From assembly GCA_027485855.1 (NCBI GenBank), contig JAIXQD010000021.1, forward strand, positions 211,947-275,946: DNA of 64,000 bases. Reading direction: 5' to 3'. Position numbers and translations under genes: made by a program. Of this stretch, positions 8,918 through 16,971 are shown one piece after another; positions within the stretch are counted from its first letter, which is position 1; each line of letters starts with the position of its first letter. A model generated the notes under the pieces. It saw only the letters and a list, made by a program, of their open reading frames with translations, was not told the DNA's origin and searched no databases. Source of the DNA: Rickettsiales bacterium. Lineage in GTDB: Bacteria > Pseudomonadota > Alphaproteobacteria > G027485855.

Positions 8918-10236
8918 ACTTGCCAGAAACTACGCCCAACCAAAGTGCCGCGCTGCAATTGCAAAAAATTCGGCGGCAGGCATTTTTAGGTTTAGTCATT
9001 GGGCTTTTTAGCTTGGTGATTTTTCTGCTATGGGCCGCTTTTATGCCACTAGCCAGCGCCATTGTGGCGCAGGGGCGGCTGATTGTTGAAAGTGGCGCGC
9101 AGCAAATTCAGCATTTAGAGGGCGGCATTGTGCGCGAAATATTGGTCACCCGTGGGCAACATGTTGATGCGGGTCAGGTGCTGCTGCGCCTCGACCAATT
9201 ACAAGCGGGTGCGTCACTCAGCGCCATTCAAAGCCAGCTTGCCGCGAGCCTTGCCGAACAAACGCGGCTAGAGGCCGAGCGCAGGGCACAAAATGAGTTG
9301 GCCGAACCAAAAAATACCGAAGAGCTGCCGCAAGAAATATGGCAACAAGCATGGGCAGGACAAAAAGCCCTGTGGCAAAGCCGCCGCGATGTGCGCGAAG
9401 GGCGCCTGGCTGTTATGCAACAAAGACGCGCCCAGTTAGCACAAGAAGCCGAAGGGCTAAACATGCAATTGCAAGCGCTGCAACAACAACGCCAGCTGAT
9501 TGGCGATGAGATTGTCGATGCCAAACAGCTTTATGAAAAGGGCTATGAGCGCTTGCCACGCGTGCGTGCGCTTGAGCGTGCTGCCGCCGATCTTGATGGG
9601 CGCATTGGCCAGCTTGTTGCCGAGCAAGCCAAAAATCAACACGCCCTCACCGAGTTAGAATTGCAGCAGCAAGGGCTAGAAAATGAATGGCAAAATGCCA
9701 TTGCCACCGAGATGCGCACCACCGAGCAAAAATTGGCCGAGTTACGGCAAAGGCGCAAAAGCGCCAGCGACATTGTGGCGCGTGCCGAGCTGGTTGCACC
9801 CGTGGCTGGGGTGATTAGCGATATTATTCCCTATGGCGCGGGCGCTGTGATTGCTGCAGGCAGCCCGCTTATGACCCTCGTACCCGAGCAAGAAATAATG
9901 CTGATTGAAGTGATGGTGCGCCCCGATGATATTGAATCAGTTTCGCCGCAAATGCCGGCGCGCATCAGGCTATCGGCCTTCAACCAAAAGCGCGTGCCAG
10001 AAATTGATGGCACAGTAATGTTTGTAGCGTCCGACCTCAGCACCGACCCCATGACCGGTCAAAAATATTTTAAAGCGCGAGTAGCCCCTGATAGCAAAGC
10101 ATTAACCGCGTTACAGTTACGGCTGGTGCCGGGCATGCCTGCCGAAGCTTTGATTATTACCGGTAGCCGCACGCTGCTAAATTATTTACTAAGCCCGCTT
10201 AGTGATGGGCTGCGTCACGCGCTACGCGAGGGCTAA
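8914..10236 (+). CDS. type I secretion membrane-fusion protein (HlyD/PrtE family)
   Basis: A 440-residue HlyD-family adaptor bridging the inner-membrane ABC exporter to an outer-membrane channel. One membrane segment lies near residues 25-50 (LVIGLFSLVIFLLW). Biotinyl-lipoyl-like halves follow (GGIVREILVTRGQHVDAGQ, later AELVAPVAGVI), separated by a long helical hairpin rich in Gln and Glu. Length is usual for the family. It overlaps the ABC gene by 4 bases and forms the third gene of the protease-secretion operon. Its 3' end overlaps the convergent epimerase gene by 38 bases. Confidence 0.92.
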   Translation: MNLPETTPNQSAALQLQKIRRQAFLGLVIGLFSLVIFLLWAAFMPLASAIVAQGRLIVESGAQQIQHLEGGIVREILVTRGQHVDAGQVLLRLDQLQAGASLSAIQSQLAASLAEQTRLEAERRAQNELAEPKNTEELPQEIWQQAWAGQKALWQSRRDVREGRLAVMQQRRAQLAQEAEGLNMQLQALQQQRQLIGDEIVDAKQLYEKGYERLPRVRALERAAADLDGRIGQLVAEQAKNQHALTELELQQQGLENEWQNAIATEMRTTEQKLAELRQRRKSASDIVARAELVAPVAGVISDIIPYGAGAVIAAGSPLMTLVPEQEIMLIEVMVRPDDIESVSPQMPARIRLSAFNQKRVPEIDGTVMFVASDLSTDPMTGQKYFKARVAPDSKALTALQLRLVPGMPAEALIITGSRTLLNYLLSPLSDGLRHALREG

Positions 10237-11263
10237 AACACTGCACATACCAGGCGGCCGCTTGCGCTAAGCCTTGTTGCGCATCATATTCAGGCTGGTA
10301 ACCAAGGGCGGTCTTTATGGCGCTGATGTCGGCCAAGGAATGCGCCACATCGCCCGCACGAAAATCACGATAAACGGGCTGGCTTGCCGTAAGACCCGCA
10401 TCATGCCGGCGCAACGCTTGTTGCAACATATCAAACAACTGATTAAGCGTCGTGCGCGCCCCGCAAGCGACATTATAAACAGCGTGCGGCGCATGGGCTG
10501 GCAACAAAGCGGCGCGCAAATTAGCTTGCACCGCATTGGCCACATAACAAAAATCGCGGCTGGTTAAGCCATGGCCATTAATAAAAACTGGTTGGCCAGT
10601 AAGCAGCGCTTGCGCCCAAGCCGGTATCACTGCGGCATAAGGGCCAGAGGGGCTTTGCCTTGGGCCAAACACATTAAAATATCGCAGCCCCACAGCGGTC
10701 ATACCATAAGCGCGGCAGAAAACATCGGCATAAACTTCATTGATGTATTTTGTGGCGGCATAGGGCGAAAGCGGCTTGCCTAGCTGCCCTTCTTGCTTGG
10801 GCAGCGCCGGATGATCACCATAAACCGAACTTGACGAGGCATAAACAAAACGTGGCGGCGCACCCTTTATACTGGCTTGTTTTGCTGCATCCAGCATATT
10901 GATAAAACCATTTACATTGGCATTATGACTGGCAAGCGGCTCAGCCAGCGAGCGTGGCACACTGCCAAGCGCGGCCTGATGCAAAATAAACTCAGCGCCC
11001 GCCACAGCCTTTTGGCAGGTGGCAAGGTTGGTAATATCGCCTTCTATAAAGGTAAAATTGCTAAAGGCTTTTTCACCCAGCAAAGATTGCACGGCGTGCA
11101 AATTATCGGCGCTGCCTGTCGCAAAATTATCTAGCCCAATAACTTTTTGCCCATATTGCAAAAGTGTTTGCACCAAATGACTGCCAATAAAGCCAGCAGC
11201 CCCTGTCACCAGCCACTGCCGTGGCGTTGCCGCCAAAAATTTATAAAAAGCTGCATTATCCAT
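10199..11263 (-). CDS. UDP-HexNAc 4-epimerase, WbpP/TviC-like SDR
   Basis: A 354-residue extended SDR. The NAD-binding GAAGFIG and the active-site SSSSVYGDHPALPK, followed by YAATK (Tyr-x3-Lys), match WbpP/TviC enzymes that interconvert UDP-GlcNAc and UDP-GalNAc or their uronic acids. NVFGPRQ is another family hallmark. An open frame continues upstream inside the dehydrogenase gene, but the ATG at 11263 shares one base with the dehydrogenase stop (TAATG), which is the natural start. Together the pair would make a UDP-HexNAcA for polysaccharide. Exact substrate cannot be read from sequence. Confidence 0.88.
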   Translation of the reverse strand: MDNAAFYKFLAATPRQWLVTGAAGFIGSHLVQTLLQYGQKVIGLDNFATGSADNLHAVQSLLGEKAFSNFTFIEGDITNLATCQKAVAGAEFILHQAALGSVPRSLAEPLASHNANVNGFINMLDAAKQASIKGAPPRFVYASSSSVYGDHPALPKQEGQLGKPLSPYAATKYINEVYADVFCRAYGMTAVGLRYFNVFGPRQSPSGPYAAVIPAWAQALLTGQPVFINGHGLTSRDFCYVANAVQANLRAALLPAHAPHAVYNVACGARTTLNQLFDMLQQALRRHDAGLTASQPVYRDFRAGDVAHSLADISAIKTALGYQPEYDAQQGLAQAAAWYVQCFSPRVARDAAHH

Positions 11264-12591
11264 TAAAGGCGCCACAAGCCATAGCCGTTGCTGCGAATGA
11301 CGCTGGCATCGTAAACCGATTTTACATCGACAAACAAACCACCTGTTTTTAGTCGCTGCAATAATTCTGGCAAAGGCTTGGCAAGATATTCTTGATGCGC
11401 CACAGCCGCTACAATGGCTACAGCTTTTTGCGGCAATTCGGCCCATGGCGTTAGTTTTATGCCATATTCATGCTGGGCCATGGCCGCATCGGCCAAGGGG
11501 TCGTGCACACTAACGGCACAGCCATAGTCTTGCAGTTCGCGCACCAGATCGGCCACTTTGGAGTTACGAATGTCAGGACAATTTTCCTTAAAGGTCAGGC
11601 CCAGCACAATAACGGGGGCATCTTTGGGGTTGGCGCCACTACGCACAATGCCTTTTACTGTTTGCTGGGCAATATAGGCGGCAATGCTATCATTGATACG
11701 CCGCCCCGCTAAAATAACCTCGCTATGATAGCCAATTTTCTCGGCTTTATAGGTGAGATAATAGGGGTCAACGCCAATACAATGCCCGCCCACCAAACCC
11801 GGGCGAAAGGGCAGAAAATTCCACTTCGTGCCGGCGGCTTGCAACACCTCGGCCGTATCAAGGCCGATGCGGTCAAAAATAAGCGCCAGCTCATTCATAA
11901 GCGCGATGTTCAGATCACGCTGCGTGTTCTCAATGACTTTGGCCGCCTCGGCCACCGCAATTGAGCTGGTGCGAAAAACCCCCGCCGGAATGACCGAGCC
12001 ATAAACCTGCGCCACATGTTCAAGCGTGGCCGCGCTATCACCCGCCACAACTTTAACAATTTTTGTCAGCGTGTGCTCTTTATCACCGGGATTAACACGC
12101 TCGGGCGAGTAGCCCACAAAAAAATCTTTTTGCCAAACAAGCCCAGAATATTGCGCCAAAAGTGGCACGCAGACTTCTTCGGTGGCACCCGGATAGACGG
12201 TTGATTCAAACACCACCACAGCGCCACGCTTAAGATTTTTGCCAACACTCATCGAGGCCGCCCTCAGCGGCGTAAAATCCGGATTATGGGCATCATCAAC
12301 CGGTGTGGGCACAGCCACTATAATAAAATCGGCGTTTTTGAGCTGCTCGGGATTATTGGTAAAGCTTAAATGCTGCGCGCTTTTTAATTCATCGGCGCTG
12401 AGGTCGCCATTGGCATCGTGCCCTACGGTGAGTTGTGCCAATTTATCGGCCGAAATATCAAAGCCAATGGTTGGGTATTTTTTGCCAAACTCAACCGCCA
12501 GCGGCAAGCCAACATAACCCAAACCCACCACAGCAATAATTTTTGGGGCGGTCATGGCTGCTGTTGTTGAAGCGTTTGCGGGCACGGTCAT
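11263..12591 (-). CDS. tviB: UDP-N-acetyl-hexosamine 6-dehydrogenase, TviB/WbpO type
   Basis: A 442-residue nucleotide-sugar dehydrogenase. It has the N-terminal Rossmann motif VVGLGYVGLPLA and the family segment LVGGHCIGVDPYYLT, which holds the catalytic Cys. TviB/WbpO enzymes oxidise UDP-GlcNAc or UDP-GalNAc to the uronic acid using two NAD+. TAGGAG lies 7 bases before the ATG, so the start is well supported. It is first in a two-gene unit with the epimerase. The pair sits 25 kb from the main polysaccharide locus but could feed it. The symbol follows the closest family; substrate is inferred. Confidence 0.88.
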   Translation of the reverse strand: MTVPANASTTAAMTAPKIIAVVGLGYVGLPLAVEFGKKYPTIGFDISADKLAQLTVGHDANGDLSADELKSAQHLSFTNNPEQLKNADFIIVAVPTPVDDAHNPDFTPLRAASMSVGKNLKRGAVVVFESTVYPGATEEVCVPLLAQYSGLVWQKDFFVGYSPERVNPGDKEHTLTKIVKVVAGDSAATLEHVAQVYGSVIPAGVFRTSSIAVAEAAKVIENTQRDLNIALMNELALIFDRIGLDTAEVLQAAGTKWNFLPFRPGLVGGHCIGVDPYYLTYKAEKIGYHSEVILAGRRINDSIAAYIAQQTVKGIVRSGANPKDAPVIVLGLTFKENCPDIRNSKVADLVRELQDYGCAVSVHDPLADAAMAQHEYGIKLTPWAELPQKAVAIVAAVAHQEYLAKPLPELLQRLKTGGLFVDVKSVYDASVIRSNGYGLWRL

Positions 12592-12767
12592 TTTTATCTC
12601 CTAAATCGCCGTGACTATAGCAATCTTATTTCAAAAATGCAGCCGTTAACGCATCTTGGTAATTATTGTTGCAAAATCGGCACAATCGTTATTTTCCAAT
12701 ATGTTTCAACTTGTTATCGCCTATAAAGCGCGCTATGTAAGAGGGGCATTTTATGGAGGTGCCGCAT

Positions 12768-13634
12768 ATGACCGAGCATAAACCAACCCCGGATGTGGAA
12801 GCCCGTCACCGCAGTGCAACCACATTATCTGACGGCATTGCTTTAGGCCTTACCCGCGCACTACGCTTTTTTGCCGATACATTTTTTGCGCAGCGCTATG
12901 GGCACCGCGCTGTTGTGCTTGAAACTGTCGCCGCCGTGCCCGGTATGGTGGGTGGCATGTTGGCGCATCTGCGCTCTTTGCGGCGCATGGAAGATGATAA
13001 GGGCTGGATTAAAACCATGCTCGACGAAGCCGAAAATGAGCGCATGCACCTGATGACTTTTGTCGCCATTGCCAAACCCTCTATTTTAGAGCGCGGCCTC
13101 ATTTTAGTCGCTCAGGGCGCTTTTTTTAACGCCTATTTCTTGTTGTATTTGCTTGCCCCGCGCACAGCGCATCGGCTGGTTGGCTATTTTGAAGAAGAAG
13201 CCGTTAAAAGCTACACACAATATCTTGAAGCTATTGATAGCGGCAAAATTGCCAATGTGCCCGCGCCACAAATTGCTATCGACTACTGGAAATTACCCGA
13301 AGACGCCACGCTGCGCGATGTGGTGCTGGTTGTCCGCGCCGATGAGGCCGGCCATCGGGATGTAAACCATGCTTTTGCCGATGAGCTTTGCGCCAAAACT
13401 GCGCGCCAACGCCACAAGGAAGACCAAGCCAAGCTGCTTAAAATGGGCAAAGCTAAAATCGCGGCTGCCGTTGCGGCTGCCAACACTGCTGGTAACAATG
13501 CGCCCAACGCAGCACCCATTGCCGTGCCGGTGCTCACGCCTGCCAACCAAAGCGTGGAACCAACCATTGCAGCGCGGCCAACATCGCCCGCAACACCAGT
13601 TTCTGTCGCAAAGCCGCAATCGCCATCGCTTTAA
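12768..13634 (+). CDS. aox: alternative (cyanide-insensitive) ubiquinol oxidase
   Basis: A di-iron membrane oxidase passing electrons from ubiquinol to oxygen without proton pumping. All iron ligands are visible: E52 (LETVAAVPG), E91 and H94 (NERMH), a Glu in FEEEAVKSY (142-144), and E193 with H196 (ADEAGH). The hydrophobic segments near 55-70 and 110-130 would dip into the membrane leaflet. GGAGGT lies 7 bases before the ATG at 12768, a better site than that of the upstream ATG at 12753. A 60-residue Ala/Pro-rich tail extends beyond the usual end. Alternative oxidases are uncommon in bacteria and are known in some alphaproteobacteria. Confidence 0.93.
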   Translation: MTEHKPTPDVEARHRSATTLSDGIALGLTRALRFFADTFFAQRYGHRAVVLETVAAVPGMVGGMLAHLRSLRRMEDDKGWIKTMLDEAENERMHLMTFVAIAKPSILERGLILVAQGAFFNAYFLLYLLAPRTAHRLVGYFEEEAVKSYTQYLEAIDSGKIANVPAPQIAIDYWKLPEDATLRDVVLVVRADEAGHRDVNHAFADELCAKTARQRHKEDQAKLLKMGKAKIAAAVAAANTAGNNAPNAAPIAVPVLTPANQSVEPTIAARPTSPATPVSVAKPQSPSL

Positions 13635-13689
13635 TTTTTTAAACACAACTAACTTATCAGCATAACATTTATGATGATGGAGCAGAGAC

Positions 13690-14397
13690 ATGGACATTAA
13701 CAAGCTTGTGAACCAATTCTTGGGCGAAGGCAGCACATTGCCACAACAGGCTAAAAATATGGCACAAAAGGCCACCAGCGGTAGTTTTGGCGGATTTGCC
13801 GGCGGCGCTGCAGCAGGCGGCGTTTTGGGCCTATTACTGGGCAATAAAAAAGCGCGTAAAATGGCCGGCAACCTCGCGGGTGGTGTGGTGGGCTATGGTG
13901 GCGCCGCTGTATTGGGCGCCATGGCGTTTAAAGCCTATCAAAACTGGCAGGGCAAAAAAGCGGCCACACCGCTGACTGAACAAGATATTCAGCAAACACA
14001 GCAAAGCGGGCAAAAATTTCTGCCTGATTATAGCCAAACAAACGATGGTCAGCCTTTCGGCTTATTGCTGGTTAAAGCGATGATTGCCGCCGCCAATGCT
14101 GATGGCCATATGGATGCAACCGAACAGCAGCGCATTTTTGCAGAAGTTGAAAAGCTTGAGCTGCCCCCTGCAAGCAAAGCCACGATTTTTGAGGCGATGG
14201 CCAAACCACCCAGTTTTGTCAGCCTTGCCTCGGCCGTGAATGGCCAAGAGCAAGCAGCCGAGCTTTATTTAGCCTCGCGCCTTGCCATTGACCCAGACCA
14301 ACCGGCCGAACAAGCCTATCTGCGCGCTCTGGCCACGCAATTACAATTGCCGCCTGAGTTGGTGCAACATTTAGAGCAGCAAATAAACGCCGCGTGA
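13690..14397 (+). CDS. DUF533 / YebE-like TerB-fold protein
   Basis: A 235-residue protein. Residues about 30-80 are Gly/Ala-rich and hydrophobic (GGFAGGAAAGGVLGLLLG), possibly membrane-inserting. The C-terminal half (KAMIAAANADGHMDATEQQRI) is an acidic TerB-like helical domain, typical of DUF533 (YebE). Function in this family is not established; it is often linked to envelope stress. It lies 55 bases after the alternative oxidase on the same strand, and GGAG sits 10 bases before the ATG. Co-transcription is plausible but not proven. Confidence 0.85.
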   Translation: MDINKLVNQFLGEGSTLPQQAKNMAQKATSGSFGGFAGGAAAGGVLGLLLGNKKARKMAGNLAGGVVGYGGAAVLGAMAFKAYQNWQGKKAATPLTEQDIQQTQQSGQKFLPDYSQTNDGQPFGLLLVKAMIAAANADGHMDATEQQRIFAEVEKLELPPASKATIFEAMAKPPSFVSLASAVNGQEQAAELYLASRLAIDPDQPAEQAYLRALATQLQLPPELVQHLEQQINAA

Positions 14398-14545
14398 TTT
14401 AGGTCGCCCGTTTTAGGCCGCACAACAGGCCCCTTATCATCTCTATGGCGCTAAATGCCGTGAAGCTGCGCCCCGCAGCGCGCCCCAACCATGCGTAAAA
14501 CAATAGCAGCAGCGTCCGCATACCTGCATACCCCAGATTAACTAG

Positions 14546-14620
14546 CCTAAATGCCAGGCCCTAAATGCTAGCCCCTAAATACACTGGCCCTAAATGCCAG
14601 GTCCTTAAATACACTCGCCC
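14546..14620. repeat. five degenerate 13-16-bp tandem repeats
   Basis: Five consecutive units read CCTAAATGCCAGG, CCCTAAATGCTAGC, CCCTAAATACACTGG, CCCTAAATGCCAGG and TCCTTAAATACACTCG, each built on C(C)CTAAAT. Two forms (ATGCCAGG and ATACACT) alternate imperfectly. They lie between DUF533 and the ArsR gene, upstream of the regulator's likely promoter. Their role is unknown; they may be a binding array or a local slippage product. Confidence 0.7.
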
Positions 14621-14634
14621 AAACTTATTACTTG

Positions 14635-14658
14635 CATATATAAACATATACACATATA
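14635..14658 (+). promoter_or_regulatory. candidate ArsR operator/promoter
   Basis: Three CATATA hexamers (14635, 14645, 14653) fill the AT-rich stretch just before the repressor gene and also form short inverted repeats. ArsR/SmtB operators are AT-rich imperfect palindromes in this position. No Shine-Dalgarno is visible before the ATG at 14666, so the transcript may be nearly leaderless. Inference only. Confidence 0.3.
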
Positions 14659-14665
14659 ATTACTT

Positions 14666-15016
14666 ATGCCTAAAAAAACCCAGCGTCGCCTTGCAGCACA
14701 ACCGCACAGCCACAAAACAACGCTCCCCAGCGCAGAGCAGCTTTACCCCTTGGCGGAGATTTTTAAACTTCTGGGTGAGCCGGCAAGATTAAAATTACTG
14801 CTCGCCTGCCAAAGCGGGCAGCAAAATGTTGGCATGCTGGCCGCACGCGCCGAGCTGTCACAACCGCTGGCCAGTCATCATCTGCGTTTGTTAAAAGCCG
14901 CAAGATTGCTACGCAGCAGTCGCGATGGGCAGCAAATTTTTTATCATTTACACGATCAGCATGTGGCTGACATGCTGAGCGGCATGTTAGCGCATATTAC
15001 CGAAGAAGGAGCATAA
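14666..15016 (+). CDS. ArsR/SmtB-family metal-responsive repressor
   Basis: A 116-residue winged-helix repressor. The helix-turn-helix segment is ELSQPLASHHLRLLKAA, followed by the wing RDGQQIFYHL. The last helix holds D97-x-H99 and H110-x2-E113, separated by exactly ten residues. This is the spacing of the alpha-5 zinc site of SmtB (D104, H106, H117, E120), so a Zn(II)- or Co(II)-sensing role is likely. No Cys-based alpha-3 arsenic/cadmium site is present. The stop is 2 bases before the start of a metal exporter, so this is a self-regulated metal-efflux operon. Confidence 0.9.
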   Translation: MPKKTQRRLAAQPHSHKTTLPSAEQLYPLAEIFKLLGEPARLKLLLACQSGQQNVGMLAARAELSQPLASHHLRLLKAARLLRSSRDGQQIFYHLHDQHVADMLSGMLAHITEEGA

Positions 15017-15018
15017 TC

Positions 15019-15648
15019 ATGCCGGGCTGCACACATTGTCATCATGATGATACCGCCGCACCAACCGCTGCTTTTCGGAAAGTGTTGTGGCTGGCCTTGT
15101 TTTTAAATGCCGCGATGTTTGCGCTTGAGTGGGGCGCGGGCGCTTTGGCCAACTCCGTTTCGCTATGGGCCGACGCGCTCGACTTTTTGGGTGACAGTGC
15201 GGCCTTTGCCATAACTTTAATGGTGCTGCATTTATCGCCGCTGGCCCGCACCAGAGCCGCACAATTAAAAGCCGTGGTTATGGGCGGCTTTGGGCTTTGG
15301 GTGTTGTGGGCCGCCTTGCAGCAGGCTTTGGGGCAGGCAATGCCACAGCCACCCATTATGCTGGGTGTGGCCTTGGCCGCCTTAGGCACTAATTTGCTTT
15401 GCGCCATTATGCTTTATAAATACCGTATGGGTGATGCAAACAGCCAATCGATTTGGCTTTGCAGCCGCAATGATGCCTTAGGCAATATGGCTGTGTTGCT
15501 GGCGGCTTTTGGCGTGGCCCAAACAGCCCAAGTTTGGCCCGATATTGTGGTGGCGGTCATTCTTGCTGCTCTTAATATCAGCGCTGCGGCTAAAGTGTTG
15601 CACCTATCGCGCGCTGAGCTACGGCAACAAATCAGCCATCAGCATTAA
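15019..15648 (+). CDS. cation diffusion facilitator-like metal exporter
   Basis: A 209-residue protein with about six membrane segments and a His/Cys N-terminus (CTHCHHDD) that may bind metal. WADALDFLGD in the second segment and RNDALGN in the fifth match CDF transport-site regions. The cytoplasmic C-terminal domain of full-length CDF proteins is missing, which fits a known group of short CDF-like proteins. AAGGAG overlaps the end of the repressor gene and lies 7 bases before the ATG. The partner repressor has a zinc-type site, so Zn(II)/Co(II) efflux is the best guess. Confidence 0.85.
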   Translation: MPGCTHCHHDDTAAPTAAFRKVLWLALFLNAAMFALEWGAGALANSVSLWADALDFLGDSAAFAITLMVLHLSPLARTRAAQLKAVVMGGFGLWVLWAALQQALGQAMPQPPIMLGVALAALGTNLLCAIMLYKYRMGDANSQSIWLCSRNDALGNMAVLLAAFGVAQTAQVWPDIVVAVILAALNISAAAKVLHLSRAELRQQISHQH

Positions 15649-15657
15649 AGCCACCTA

Positions 15658-16659
15658 TTAACGCAGCCTTTTATGCGTCGCCAAAAGTGGCCCGCCATTA
15701 AGCAGGCGTGCATGTTGCTGATCAATATAGGTGGCCAGCTGCCCTATGCGGCGCTCACGGATGGTATTGCGAAACGCATCGCCAAGGTTATTGGGCTCGG
15801 TAATAAAAGATTTTGCCATAAGCTGTTCTTCAAGCAAATTTTGGTGAATAACCGCCGTTAGCCCCATGGCTAAGGCCGCCGACGCGCGACTGCCAACCGC
15901 CTGCTCTGACAAATGCAGCATGCCCTCAAGCGATTCTTCAATCGAGCCGCCATGAACCGTGGTTATAACCAAATGCCCCGTTGTGGCCGCACGCAAAACT
16001 TGCGCTGCGGCATCTGGCGTGCGGATTTCGCCCACAAAAATATAGCGCGGGCTCCAACGCAAGCTACGCTTCAGCATCGTCGCCCATTCATGATCTTCGC
16101 TAATCTCAACTTGGTAGCAAAAACCATTGCTGGCATGCCGCCCTTCAAGATTAAACTCAACCGGATCTTCAACCGTAAAAGCCACATTGCCATAACGCTG
16201 CAAATAATCGCAAAGTAAGGCACAAGCCGTGGTGGTTTTGCCGTGACCCGTTGGCCCCGCAATAATAATCAGCCCATCGCGCACACCAAGCTGCTGCAAA
16301 TGTGGCAACAAGGCGGGGTCAAAACCCAAATCTTCTAGGGCGGGGGGGCGCTCTGGGATGCGCCGCAGCACCACCCACTCTTTGCCGCTGGCCATGATAA
16401 TGCGTGAGCAACGCATGCGCATCGTGTCGTATTCTAAGGTCGACTCAGCCCCGCTATGCTCGGTTTGTAGGCGCAGGCGGATTTTTTCAACGTCTAATTG
16501 ATATTCGCTCGGCACCTCTCTGTTGCCGCCTTCGCGGCGCTCACGCCCCCGTGGACGGTAATGCGCGGCCTCTTCATCATCGAGGCGTATATATAAATCG
16601 GTAAAATTGAGCTCAGATAAAGGGGTATGCTGTGGGGTATGCTGTCGTTTTTCTGCCAT
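15658..16659 (-). CDS. dotB: DotB/TraJ-type type IV secretion ATPase
   Basis: A 333-residue hexameric ATPase of the PilT/VirB11 superfamily. Walker A is AGPTGHGKTT, the Asp box lies in VEDPVEFN, Walker B is FVGEIRTPDAA and the His box is TGHLVITTVHGGS. In Dot/Icm systems DotB energises type IVB secretion or conjugation (TraJ). A charged insert (RPRGRERREGG) lies near residue 40. A PilT-like twitching ATPase is the main alternative, but DotA-, IcmD- and IcmJ-like genes nearby favour DotB. It is convergent with the metal exporter, 9 bases away. Confidence 0.8.
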   Translation of the reverse strand: MAEKRQHTPQHTPLSELNFTDLYIRLDDEEAAHYRPRGRERREGGNREVPSEYQLDVEKIRLRLQTEHSGAESTLEYDTMRMRCSRIIMASGKEWVVLRRIPERPPALEDLGFDPALLPHLQQLGVRDGLIIIAGPTGHGKTTTACALLCDYLQRYGNVAFTVEDPVEFNLEGRHASNGFCYQVEISEDHEWATMLKRSLRWSPRYIFVGEIRTPDAAAQVLRAATTGHLVITTVHGGSIEESLEGMLHLSEQAVGSRASAALAMGLTAVIHQNLLEEQLMAKSFITEPNNLGDAFRNTIRERRIGQLATYIDQQHARLLNGGPLLATHKRLR

Positions 16660-16794
16660 AGTGCGATACCCTCTTTTGAAAAAATTCAGACTTTATCAAC
16701 TAAAGCGGTTTAGCATAAAAGTGATAAATATTCCGTCAATGCTGGGCAAGGTCAATTGACCCCGTCCGGCAAAATCCTCGAGGGGGGAATGCTG

Positions 16795-16965
16795 ATGGGT
16801 TTAAGCTTAACTACTGCCGGCTTTACCGCAACCCATATCGGGTCATCGGCCACGCCCGCGCGCAAAGCGGTTGAAACACCTGCAGCAGAAAACACCACGC
16901 CCGCCGCGCCACAACAACCTTCTGGCTATTGGCGGCGCACCGGCGGCTTAAACATTAGTATCTAA
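16795..16965 (+). CDS. small hypothetical protein (56 aa)
   Basis: A 56-residue frame with a short hydrophobic start (MGLSLTTAGFTATHIG), a Pro/Ala linker and the end SGYWRRTGGLNISI. AGGGGGG lies 7 bases before the ATG at 16795, a strong ribosome site. It sits between the divergent dotB promoter region and the convergent end of dotA (6 bases away). It might be a small secreted or membrane-associated protein. No family is recognised and it may not be expressed. Confidence 0.45.
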   Translation: MGLSLTTAGFTATHIGSSATPARKAVETPAAENTTPAAPQQPSGYWRRTGGLNISI

Positions 16966-16971
16966 TTTATA

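Noticed and set aside
10199..11446. A 61-residue N-terminal extension of the 4-epimerase
   Set aside because: It lies entirely within the dehydrogenase gene and lacks homology; the ATG overlapping the stop codon is the natural start.
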